64,000 nt of DNA from Sulfurospirillum sp001602955 (GTDB lineage Bacteria; Campylobacterota; Campylobacteria; Campylobacterales; Sulfurospirillaceae), in the NCBI GenBank assembly GCA_001602955.1, contig LVAC01000011.1, positions 124,001 to 188,000 of the forward strand, in the 5' to 3' direction. Shown here piece after piece: positions 26,791-36,000 of this stretch (its first letter is position 1; each line of letters opens with the position of its first letter). The translations under genes and the position numbers were made by a program. Under the pieces are notes generated by a model. It was not told the DNA's origin, made no database searches, and was given only the letters and a program-made list of their open reading frames with translations.

Positions 26791-27873
26791 TTGGTCTCAC
26801 TCTTTTTTAAAGCGCTGAACCGTAACCGCTTCAAAACCTTTCTTATTTACTTAAGCATTACTGTCGCGATTACGGCGATCTTTATGATCACCTCGATCTC
26901 GCGGGGCATCATCGGCATGTACTCCACGATGCTCAAATCCGAAGGCGACATCATCATCACCCAAGCCAAAATCGCCGATACCTTTTTCAGCGATGTCTCC
27001 GTTTCGCTCGTCCCCTCCGTGCAAGCCATCGCGGGGATCAAAGAGGTGTATGCGCTCATCCTTGGAGCTAGCCCCATCAATGAGCTTCCCATCGCCGCCA
27101 TTTATGGCGTGAGCGAGAACCGCTTTAAGACCTATGCGCTGACACAGGGTTCTTACCCCAAAAAAGGGGAAGTAATACTGGGCAAAAACATCGATGAGAG
27201 GCTTCATTCTCCTAAATCTGTGAGCATTTCCAACAAAACGTTCACGGTTTCTGGCATCTTTGAAAACGGTGTCGGCTTTGAAGATGGTGGGGCGGTTTTA
27301 AACCGTGAAGACGCCAGCGCTATCTTTAACAAAGAGGCGTCTATTTTGCTTGCAAGCATCGACAAAAGCGCTGATGCGCCCTCTTTGATAGACCACATCA
27401 ACGCTTTAAGCACGGACATCGAAGCCAAAACCACCCGCGAATTTGTGGACAACTACAACCAGTTCAAGATCATCGAGACCTCCTCTAATGTCATCAGCGC
27501 GGTGGCATTTTTGATGGGGCTTCTTGGCATTGCAAGCCTCATTAGCATCACGATTAACGAGCGAAGAAGCGAGTTTGGCATCCTTCGCGCCATCGGCAAA
27601 TCCTCACGTTTTATTATGAGCATGGTGGTCGGTGAGACGTTTATCATCACATGCATCGGCTTTATCTCAGCGCTTCTGCTCTCCAAAGGACTTTTGCTCA
27701 TGATCGCGCACATCGAGAAGTTTCAAGGCTACGTCAACGGCGAGCTAAGCGTCCAAACCATTGTCGTCGTTTTTGGATTTTCCCTGTTTATGGCACTTTT
27801 GGGCGCTCTGCTTCCCGCCTACAGCGCGTCAAAGATCGATCCGATCATCCTGATTCAACGAGGTGCGTTATGA
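26791..27873 (+). CDS. ABC transporter permease, FtsX/MacB type
   Basis: 360 residues: N-terminal helix (TFLIYLSITVAITAIFMI), a periplasmic domain, and three C-terminal helices (FtsX signature ERRSEFGILRAIGKSSRF). The start is a TTG five bases after AAGGAG. Overlaps the ATPase gene (ATGA). First gene of a seven-gene operon that ends at the CRISPR array. Related in type, but not in detail, to the transporter of the mcc locus. Confidence 0.85.
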   Translation: MVSLFFKALNRNRFKTFLIYLSITVAITAIFMITSISRGIIGMYSTMLKSEGDIIITQAKIADTFFSDVSVSLVPSVQAIAGIKEVYALILGASPINELPIAAIYGVSENRFKTYALTQGSYPKKGEVILGKNIDERLHSPKSVSISNKTFTVSGIFENGVGFEDGGAVLNREDASAIFNKEASILLASIDKSADAPSLIDHINALSTDIEAKTTREFVDNYNQFKIIETSSNVISAVAFLMGLLGIASLISITINERRSEFGILRAIGKSSRFIMSMVVGETFIITCIGFISALLLSKGLLLMIAHIEKFQGYVNGELSVQTIVVVFGFSLFMALLGALLPAYSASKIDPIILIQRGAL

Positions 27874-28496
27874 TCTTAGAAGCACGCGGCATTACGCACT
27901 ACTATAAAAACGATCTTGCGTTAGATAACGTCAATTTTACAGCTCAAAAAGGTGAGTTTATCGCCATCGTCGGAGAAAGTGGTGGGGGAAAATCGACCCT
28001 GCTTTCCATTCTCTCCTCCCTGCTTCGTCCGACCCTTGGCGAGCTCTTTTTTGAGGGAAAAGCGTACGCGCAGATCAAAAACATCGATGCGTTTCGTCAA
28101 AAAGAGATCGGGTTTATCTTTCAGTTTCACTACCTCATCAGTTATTTGAGCGTTTTGGAGAACATCAAGCTCGCTTCAGTGCATCCACATGATGGTTACA
28201 TTGAAACGCTGTTGAAACAGTGTGGCATCGAAGCGATTCAAAATAAATACCCCGATGAGATTTCAGGTGGGCAACGCCAACGCGCCGCGATTGTGCGCTC
28301 CCTTGTCAACCGCCCTAAAGTTCTCTTTGCCGATGAACCCACGGGCAATCTGGACTCACACAATTCGCAAAACATCTACGAACTGTTCAAAACGCTCTCT
28401 AAGGGCGGCACGACCATTATCATCGCAACACACGATCGCAAGGTATCGGAGTATGCAGACACACTTATCGAGGTAAACGATGGAAAAATTCTCTAG
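27870..28496 (+). CDS. ABC transporter ATPase, LolD type
   Basis: 208 residues: Walker A GESGGGKST, signature ISGGQRQR, Walker B VLFADEP, H-loop IIATHD. Pairs with the permease upstream. Its stop overlaps the start of the following haem-copper-oxidase-like gene by 17 bp. Substrate unknown. Confidence 0.88.
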   Translation: MILEARGITHYYKNDLALDNVNFTAQKGEFIAIVGESGGGKSTLLSILSSLLRPTLGELFFEGKAYAQIKNIDAFRQKEIGFIFQFHYLISYLSVLENIKLASVHPHDGYIETLLKQCGIEAIQNKYPDEISGGQRQRAAIVRSLVNRPKVLFADEPTGNLDSHNSQNIYELFKTLSKGGTTIIIATHDRKVSEYADTLIEVNDGKIL

Positions 28497-30057
28497 TTTT
28501 ATACAAAAAGCTTTTGGCATCAGCGCACTTTTTTTGGTGCTAGGTTTGGCATTTGGATTTGAGTATTCGCTCAATCTTTTGGGCTACTTTCTCCCCTCCT
28601 CTACGCTTTCAGCGGTCAATGCTAGAAGTGCGCATATCTCTTTGATGCTCTATGGTTTTGTGCCTTTGATGCTCTCATTTTTACCCTTTGTCTTGATGGA
28701 AAAAGAGAACATCCACAGTGACAAAGGACTGGAAAAGCTAAGAGTCTATTTTACGCTCTGGTGCGTCTTTTTGGTCTTTATGACGATCAGCCTTTTGATG
28801 GGCGTTCACCGGGGGCTTGCGTTTTACGACTTTGCGTATGAGCTAAACTTCATTCTCGCATTTTCAGGGCTTTTTTACATCTTAGCCCTGTATGATTACA
28901 TCAAAGTTTACAAGGTCATTCCTCTATGGATCAAGGTCTCTTTGTACTTGGTCATCGCTTCGCCCATCGCGCTTTTGGTACTGATGAACCCCGTGATCGG
29001 ACAAGTGGAAAAAACCGTCGTGGGTCCGCATGGGGACAATACGCTGGGCATGAGTTACACACTTATTCCCATCTTTTACTTGCTCATTAAACTTCACGCC
29101 AAAGAGAGCTTTGTCGCAAAGTATCACGCGATGTGGATTATTCCACTTGTGGGCTACATCGCTTCAGTAGCACACCGCATTTTTATAGGAGAGCTTACCT
29201 ACAACCAAGAGTGGTTTTTTCAGTACCTAACGCTTTGTTTTGTGCCGTTGCTTCTTAAATGGCTCAAAGATGCGAACATCACGTTTCAAAACAGCCCCTC
29301 CTTGATCATCGCGGTCTATGCGTTCTTGTTTGTCGACATCGAGGGTAACATCTTGTTTATTCCCTCCATTCGTTGGTTATTTCACCGCAATGACCTCGTT
29401 GTAGCACATGCCCACATCGCGATGGGGGTTGGCATCTTTTTCATGGCGATGGCGGTTGTTTCGCCCTACCTTAAAAAGATTAACGAGCGCTCGTTCAGCC
29501 TTTTTTACACGCTCGGTTTTACACTGATGCTTATCGCCCTTTCGATGGCAGGGCTTATGGAAGCGGGCTTTATACAAACAGACATCCATCTTCTTTGGAC
29601 GATTCGTATGCTCTGCGGGCTTTTCATCATTCTTGTGACGATGGGCTTTTTTTACCCTGAGCTTGGCTGGCGTCTTGAGAAGCTCAATGCGCTGAAACTC
29701 TACCATCTTGCAGGCTTTGCGAGTGATGCGTTGGGTGGCATCTTTTTATTTGCCTTTGCCGCTACACTCTACCCGCTTTTAGGCTTTGGTTTTGAGGGTA
29801 AGTACGAGTATGTCGTGTTTGCGTTTATGACAACGACAGGCATCATTCATCTTTTTGCGCTCATGCATCCTCTCTACGCGCTCCTGCTTGCCAAGATCAG
29901 CGCGTTTAACCGCATCGCAGTTTCTTCGATGTTTTTTTCGCTCTATCTTGTGCATCAACTCGGAGTTGAGGGCATGATGATCGCGGTGTATGACCTTGTT
30001 TTTGCCTCCATCTATCTCATCTTCGCATCCACAATGCAAAGGAGTGCTTATGTTTAA
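28480..30057 (+). CDS. Haem-copper oxidase subunit I-like membrane protein
   Basis: 525 residues with about 12-14 helices. ARSAHISLMLYGF resembles the helix-II haem ligand region, and HRNDLVVAHAHIAMG closely matches the helix-X haem-ligand segment of NorB/CcoN proteins. The copper site appears degenerate: no HPEVY or H-x-W-V-E motif is seen, and the usual His-His pair seems replaced by AHR (VAHRIFIGEL). So it is probably a haem-binding relative of NO reductase or oxidase rather than a standard oxidase. No cytochrome c partner gene follows. Confidence 0.65.
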   Translation: MEKFSSFIQKAFGISALFLVLGLAFGFEYSLNLLGYFLPSSTLSAVNARSAHISLMLYGFVPLMLSFLPFVLMEKENIHSDKGLEKLRVYFTLWCVFLVFMTISLLMGVHRGLAFYDFAYELNFILAFSGLFYILALYDYIKVYKVIPLWIKVSLYLVIASPIALLVLMNPVIGQVEKTVVGPHGDNTLGMSYTLIPIFYLLIKLHAKESFVAKYHAMWIIPLVGYIASVAHRIFIGELTYNQEWFFQYLTLCFVPLLLKWLKDANITFQNSPSLIIAVYAFLFVDIEGNILFIPSIRWLFHRNDLVVAHAHIAMGVGIFFMAMAVVSPYLKKINERSFSLFYTLGFTLMLIALSMAGLMEAGFIQTDIHLLWTIRMLCGLFIILVTMGFFYPELGWRLEKLNALKLYHLAGFASDALGGIFLFAFAATLYPLLGFGFEGKYEYVVFAFMTTTGIIHLFALMHPLYALLLAKISAFNRIAVSSMFFSLYLVHQLGVEGMMIAVYDLVFASIYLIFASTMQRSAYV

Positions 30058-31051
30058 TGTCCTTTTCACCCTCTTTGTCGCCAGTGAGTTTTGTTACTAC
30101 TTGCTCATCGCGCAAACGGGCATCATCGAAGTCTTTCACTCCGACGTCCAGACCTTTTTTACCTTGCCTTTGGGTGGCGTACTAGGAAGCGTGTTGGTGT
30201 ACCGCTCGTGGGGTTGGCTCAATACCGATCAGCGAAAGATCATCTTTTTTGTGGGCATTCAAGCCTTGTGTTCGTTTTTTTACCCCTCTTTAAACCTCGC
30301 CATCTTAGCACTGCTAGGAGTGAGTTTGGGTATGAGTGCTCCGCTGTTGATCAAAGTTTCCAAAGGACGCATGGGTGAGATCGCCATAGCACTAGCCTTG
30401 ACCTATGCGCTTGCAACGGCACTCTTTACCTATGCGCCTATTTTACGGGGAAATCTTGCCATCGCGCTCTCGTTGATAGCGTTTACATGTAGCTTTTTTC
30501 TGCACCGTTTACCGCCGCACCCTGTGGAGATCGCTTCGGAGCGTTTAAGTCTTTACGCGGTGGCTTCCATGGCGATCTGGGCGTATTTGGACGCGAATCT
30601 TTTTGAAACGCTCTCGCGTAGCCTTGACATCGCCATCTGGAGAGAACCGACGTGGCATATCATCTGGGTGTTTCACCTCATCGGCATGGGCGCGGCGTAC
30701 TTGCTTCGAGACTTTTTTAAAGAGCAACACGCGTTCATCATCGCCTTTTTGTTTGCGACCAGTTACGCCCTCTACGCGGCGCGTGAAGCATTGCTTTTAA
30801 GCATGGTTTATCCGTTTGTCATCTCGTACTACAACTTTGTCATCCTCAAACGCCTCTCCAAGCTTGGCGATCTTAGGCTGTTGGGTGTCATCATGGTGTT
30901 TACGGGGTGGATCGCGGGCGGTGGCGGACTGATGAGCGCGCTTTTTGGTTACACCTATGTGGGTGTTTTGTTTATTTGCGTGCTTTTGTGCGCTGAAATG
31001 TACGGCTTTATCTATCAAATTTCTCAAAAAAGGATCAACAATGTTCACTAA
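30050..31051 (+). CDS. Polytopic membrane protein of unknown function
   Basis: 333 residues with about ten helices; no family recognised with confidence (MFS/NnrS-like appearance). The ATG lies inside the end of the previous gene with AAAGGAG upstream. Being coupled to the haem-copper-like gene and a YceI gene suggests a joint membrane function. Confidence 0.65.
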   Translation: MFNVLFTLFVASEFCYYLLIAQTGIIEVFHSDVQTFFTLPLGGVLGSVLVYRSWGWLNTDQRKIIFFVGIQALCSFFYPSLNLAILALLGVSLGMSAPLLIKVSKGRMGEIAIALALTYALATALFTYAPILRGNLAIALSLIAFTCSFFLHRLPPHPVEIASERLSLYAVASMAIWAYLDANLFETLSRSLDIAIWREPTWHIIWVFHLIGMGAAYLLRDFFKEQHAFIIAFLFATSYALYAAREALLLSMVYPFVISYYNFVILKRLSKLGDLRLLGVIMVFTGWIAGGGGLMSALFGYTYVGVLFICVLLCAEMYGFIYQISQKRINNVH

Positions 31052-31580
31052 AACCATCGTCTCTCTGTTTGCGGCATCGCTTCTGTGCGGCACACTGTTT
31101 GCCAAAGAGCTTCATTTTCAAGAAGGCACCATCGGCGCGCAAACTGAAATCTTGGGCGATAGCAATATCAACCCCAAAAGTTCGCACATTAGCGCAAATT
31201 TGAGTATGGACGATACGATTGAGTCGCTTAAAGGCGAGATCACACTAGAGCTTTTAAGCCTCAAAAGCGACAATGAAAAACGCGATGAGCATATGTACGA
31301 AGCCTTACATGTAAAGACGCATCCCAACACATTTTTCAAACTGAAAGAGGTCGTCAAAGAGGCTGATGGTTACCATCTTATAGGCATCTTAACGCTCAAC
31401 AATCAACCCAAAGAGATCAACACCAAAGCCGAGATCGCCGATCAAAATGGTTTTGTGAACCTCAAAGGTGATTTTACGATCAAGATGAGTGCGTTTGGCA
31501 TCGAACCACCAACACTGCTTTTTTTAAGTGTTCGTGATGATGTGGTCATTTCGTACGATCTTATTTTGGCAAAACATTAG
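31041..31580 (+). CDS. YceI-family periplasmic protein
   Basis: 179 residues with signal peptide (MFTKTIVSLFAASLLCGTLFA) and a YceI beta-barrel (NPKSSHISANLSMDDTIE... KTHPNTFFKLKEV... GDFTIKMSAFGIEPP). YceI proteins bind isoprenoid lipids such as quinones. Overlaps the upstream gene by 11 bp. In this operon it could bind a quinone for the membrane proteins; this is inference. Confidence 0.85.
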   Translation: MFTKTIVSLFAASLLCGTLFAKELHFQEGTIGAQTEILGDSNINPKSSHISANLSMDDTIESLKGEITLELLSLKSDNEKRDEHMYEALHVKTHPNTFFKLKEVVKEADGYHLIGILTLNNQPKEINTKAEIADQNGFVNLKGDFTIKMSAFGIEPPTLLFLSVRDDVVISYDLILAKH

Positions 31581-31588
31581 GCAAAGCG

Positions 31589-32350
31589 ATGTTTGAAAAA
31601 GGGTACGAAAAGCTCAACCTCAAACGCATGATGCTAAGCGTCGAGCGCTTGCCTTCCTCGTTTGAGAACTTTACCATCGTGCATCTAAGCGATTTACATG
31701 TAAACGTCAAAACGCCGCTGCATGCCCTTGAAACTTTGGTCGCCAAAATCAATGAACTTCACATCGACATGGTCGCTCTCACAGGCGATCTTTTCGATGC
31801 TAAGCCCTCGCGCATTCGCACCCATCTTGAGATTTTAAAACAGATCAAACACCCTGTCTATTTTGTCAGCGGCAACCACGATCTGCTCTTTACATGTAAA
31901 ACACTTCGTTCTGAAATCGAAGCATTGGGATTTATCCTCTTAGACAACCGCATAGTCACGTTGCACAAAGAGGACGCGTGTTTGCAGCTGATGGGACTTA
32001 GCGATGCGTTTAGTGCGTATTTTGGCATCAAGCGCCATGAAAAAGAACTTTTTGCCACGCTAGATCCCAATGTCCCCACGCTCTTACTAGCACATCAACC
32101 CAAAGACATCCGTTTTGCGAAACGTTTTGGGGTTGATGTACAACTAAGCGGTCATACGCATGGCGGGCAGATCTACCCGTTTGGCTACATCGTCAGGCTC
32201 TTTCAGCCTTACCTTCACGGTTTACATGTAAAAGATAAAACACAGATTTTCGTCACAACGGGGTATGGGTGTTGGGGCTTTAACCTGCGTTTTAAAGCAC
32301 CCAGTGAAGTGGTCATCATCCGGTTGGTGGGAGCAAAAGATGCAGATTAA
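31589..32350 (+). CDS. Metallophosphoesterase (YaeI/YkuE-like)
   Basis: 253 residues with the five calcineurin-like motifs: SDLHV, GDLFD, GNHD, and the LSGHTHGGQ end. YaeI/YkuE and LpxG relatives hydrolyse lipid-linked pyrophosphates. Contains three TTACATGTAA palindromes in frame, each read as LHV or FTC. Overlaps the following kinase gene. Confidence 0.87.
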   Translation: MFEKGYEKLNLKRMMLSVERLPSSFENFTIVHLSDLHVNVKTPLHALETLVAKINELHIDMVALTGDLFDAKPSRIRTHLEILKQIKHPVYFVSGNHDLLFTCKTLRSEIEALGFILLDNRIVTLHKEDACLQLMGLSDAFSAYFGIKRHEKELFATLDPNVPTLLLAHQPKDIRFAKRFGVDVQLSGHTHGGQIYPFGYIVRLFQPYLHGLHVKDKTQIFVTTGYGCWGFNLRFKAPSEVVIIRLVGAKDAD

Positions 32351-32993
32351 GGTGAAGTTGCTGTTATGGTATCTGTTGGTTCAGAGTCTCATCTTAGCCA
32401 GTTTTAACTACGCGCTTTTTATCAACGTCGAGCACAATCTAAACGAAAATATCTCAGGCGTCATCCAAACGCACGAGGCGATCGAGCACTTTTTGAACAC
32501 GGTGTGGCTGTTGAGCCCTTTTTGCATCGTGCTCTCCAGTTTTGGTGGGTACTTTTTGATCGGTCGCTACTTTAAGCCGCTTCAAGCGATGCTTCACAAC
32601 ATCCACACCATCAACGCCAATGAGCTTTCACAGCGCCTAAAAACACACGAAAACGACGATGAGATCAACCGAATCGCCACCGCGTTTAATGCGATGCTAG
32701 AGCGCTTGGAGCATTCATTTAGCGCGATTAAAGCGTTTAATACCCAAGCTTCCCATGAGCTTAGAACGCCTCTGACCATTATGCGAGGCGAGATCGAGAT
32801 TGCACTGCGTAAAGAACGTTCCGACGAGGAGTACCGTCGTATCTTAGAAGTGCAACTCGAAGAGATCCAAGCCCTGCAAACCCTCATCGAAGATATGCTT
32901 CTCTTCGCTGAAGGTAACGCAAGTTTAAGCTATGAATACTTCCCCAAAAAACAACTGCCGTTTTCGATTTTAAACACCGCTTTTGAGAAATAA
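32340..32993 (+). CDS. Histidine kinase truncated before its ATPase domain
   Basis: 217 residues: two membrane helices, HAMP (near 80-130) and a complete DHp with phosphoacceptor His in ASHELRTPLT. It ends shortly after the DHp helix at SILNTAFEK and has no HATPase_c domain, and no response regulator is encoded in this operon. The stop lies about 70 bp before the first clear CRISPR repeat, 6 bp before a decayed one. Probably a remnant cut by arrival or growth of the CRISPR locus, or by a deletion; might be a pseudogene. Confidence 0.75.
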   Translation: MQIKVKLLLWYLLVQSLILASFNYALFINVEHNLNENISGVIQTHEAIEHFLNTVWLLSPFCIVLSSFGGYFLIGRYFKPLQAMLHNIHTINANELSQRLKTHENDDEINRIATAFNAMLERLEHSFSAIKAFNTQASHELRTPLTIMRGEIEIALRKERSDEEYRRILEVQLEEIQALQTLIEDMLLFAEGNASLSYEYFPKKQLPFSILNTAFEK

Positions 32994-32998
32994 AAGGT

Positions 32999-33026
32999 GT
33001 ACATCAAACACAAATATCGGTTTGAG
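32999..33026 (-). repeat. Decayed terminal CRISPR repeat
   Basis: ACAAATA followed by TCGGTTTGAG matches the last part of the array repeat with an internal deletion of about six bases. The distance to the next repeat (35 bases) is a normal spacer length, so this is a dead copy at the trailer end. Confidence 0.5.
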
Positions 33027-33061
33027 TTATGCAAATAGATGAAGCCGTTAGCGATATAGTT

Positions 33062-36000
33062 GTTTAAATACAACTCTTGTGTCGGTTCGAGTTTGCACTC
33101 TCGAAAGTTTGTTCATAATTGAACATGTTTAAATACAAATCTTGTGTCGGTTTGAGGGTATCGTTTACGGCATCGTTTACGAACCTGACAAAGGTTTAAA
33201 TACAAATCTTGTGTCGGTTTGAGTTTTCAAACAAAGGTCATTCGCTATCGCTTTGGTCAGTTTAAATACAAATCTTGTGTCGGTTCGAGCATCAAGCATC
33301 AACTCTCTAATGCTTCTAAGCTGGTTTAAATACAAATCTTGTGTCGGTTCGAGAGTGCCGTTCGCATAAAAGAACGTTCGGGATATTGTTTAAATACAAA
33401 TCTTGTGTCGGTTCGAGTATTTAAAACTTTATACTGATAGTTTATTGATGTTCCGTTTAAATACAAATCTTGTGTCGGTTCGAGAGGCTATAGAGGATTA
33501 AGAAACGTAGCAATTATGCGGTTTAAATACAAATCTTGTGTCGGTTCGAGTATCTAAACGAACTTTATGTCAACGAGGAAAAGCAGTTTAAATACAAATC
33601 TTGTGTCGGTTCGAGCAACGTACGTGAAGTGTAGATACGACAAATGCCAGTTTAAATACAAATCTTGTGTCGGTTCGAGTCGATTTTTACGTTGTTATAT
33701 GCGTCCGCGTTTGGTTTAAATACAAATCTTGTGTCGGTTCGAGGTTGATATAAAGAGTTTTTAGTATCCATTTGCATCGTTTAAATACAAATCTTGTGTC
33801 GGTTCGAGGTAAAGAAAACCGCACCCTTTACATTCCCCCTCTGTTTAAATACAAATCTTGTGTCGGTTCGAGCTGATTACCGTTTGCACATGTTGCTAAA
33901 GACTTTGTTTAAATACAAATCTTGTGTCGGTTCGAGTCTGATTTTCACATTTAACAACGACGTCAATGCGTTGGTTTAAATACAAATCTTGTGTCGGTTC
34001 GAGTAGGCATTTACGCCCAAGTTGTAAGGTATGTCGGCGAGTTTAAATACAAATCTTGTGTCGGTTCGAGGCTTTGTCGTTTTCCCCATATTTGCCCCTT
34101 TGAAGAGTTTAAATACAAATCTTGTGTCGGTTCGAGGACAGCCAAAAAGACTTAAAAATAGACTTGAAAGGTTTAAATACAAATCTTGTGTCGGTTCGAG
34201 CAGGTTAGTTCCCCTTTTGGTTATAGATTTTCTATGTTTAAATACAAATCTTGTGTCGGTTCGAGTCCTTAGAAATCTAACATATTTAAAGATTCAATTG
34301 TTTAAATACAAATCTTGTGTCGGTTCGAGTAATACTGCTCAAAATTTTGAATTAGGTGTTAAAGCGTTTAAATACAAATCTTGTGTCGGTTCGAGAAATC
34401 AGGTTTTTACGGTGTTTTGCGTTATTTAAAGTTTAAATACAAATCTTGTGTCGGTTCGAGGTTTACTCGTTTCAGGCTTAATCGTTACATATTTTGTTTA
34501 AATACAAATCTTGTGTCGGTTCGAGTATCCTTAAAAATCTAACATATTTAAAGATTCGATTGTTTAAATACAAATCTTGTGTCGGTTCGAGTTAAAATAA
34601 GCACCGATTTGGTCAAATCTTCGGTGTTTAAATACAAATCTTGTGTCGGTTCGAGGATTCTGAGGGTAAAAATATTATTACCGGCGGACGGTTTAAATAC
34701 AAATCTTGTGTCGGTTCGAGCCAAACTCATGCACGAGTTCGCCGTCTTGAAATATTGTTTAAATACAAATCTTGTGTCGGTTCGAGTTCTAAACTTCTTC
34801 AAAATCCTTCCGCTACGGTTCGGTTTAAATACAAATCTTGTGTCGGTTCGAGTTACCTCGATTTTGGAATGTACCACTTAGCCCCCCTGTTTAAATACAA
34901 ATCTTGTGTCGGTTCGAGAATACGATGGGTTATATAAATAAATAAGGTTTTTGTTTAAATACAAATCTTGTGTCGGTTCGAGTAAAAGGAATGACAGACA
35001 CGCAAAATGCAAGGGCGTTTAAATACAAATCTTGTGTCGGTTCGAGGAATTTTCACTATAGAGAATATTCGACGGTTCGAGTTTAAATACAAATCTTGTG
35101 TCGGTTCGAGCAAAACGATTTGATCGTTTTAATAAACTCGAAAAATGTTTAAATACAAATCTTGTGTCGGTTCGAGTTCTTCGGAGAAGAGCCGCAGACG
35201 GGAACACGATGGTTTAAATACAAATCTTGTGTCGGTTCGAGCTTACCCAAAGCAACTAAACGATCATATTTTTCTTGTTTAAATACAAATCTTGTGTCGG
35301 TTCGAGGGTGGACTGGGCGTATGACGTGTCATGGAATCCATAGTTTAAATACAAATCTTGTGTCGGTTCGAGGAATATCTTGAAAAAACAATCAATCGCC
35401 TTGTAAAGTTTAAATACAAATCTTGTGTCGGTTCGAGAAATTCTTAGGCTACGACTTCCTCATCGCTATGGAGTTTAAATACAAATCTTGTGTCGGTTCG
35501 AGAAGTAAAAGTAGGTTCGTAATGCCTACTTTTCCCCTGTTTAAATACAAATCTTGTGTCGGTTCGAGCCGTACATAATGGGGAACTTACGAGGGTCATC
35601 ATGTTTAAATACAAATCTTGTGTCGGTTCGAGTTAGCTCGGCAGGTCGCGGTGACTTTTGTGTTCGTTCGTTTAAATACAAATCTTGTGTCGGTTCGAGA
35701 AGAAGAAGTAAAAAAGCTTCAAGAGCAATGCAAGTTTAAATACAAATCTTGTGTCGGTTCGAGTTTGGCACAGCATTTGGCACAGTTGTTGGCACACTTG
35801 TTTAAATACAAATCTTGTGTCGGTTCGAGGGAGTTTTTCCACGTAAACTTTCCATTGGCAATACTGTTTAAATACAAATCTTGTGTCGGTTCGAGTCTTT
35901 AATATCTCCATCTTTTGCTTGGTTTTTGCCTGTTTAAATACAAATCTTGTGTCGGTTCGAGGTTCTTCCTAGAAGTTCCAAAGCTTTTAGCTTGTCGGTT

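Noticed and set aside
27651..27869. Extended N-terminus of the second ABC ATPase
   Set aside because: It runs through the permease gene in another frame; MILEARG at 27870 is the normal ATPase start with an ATGA overlap.
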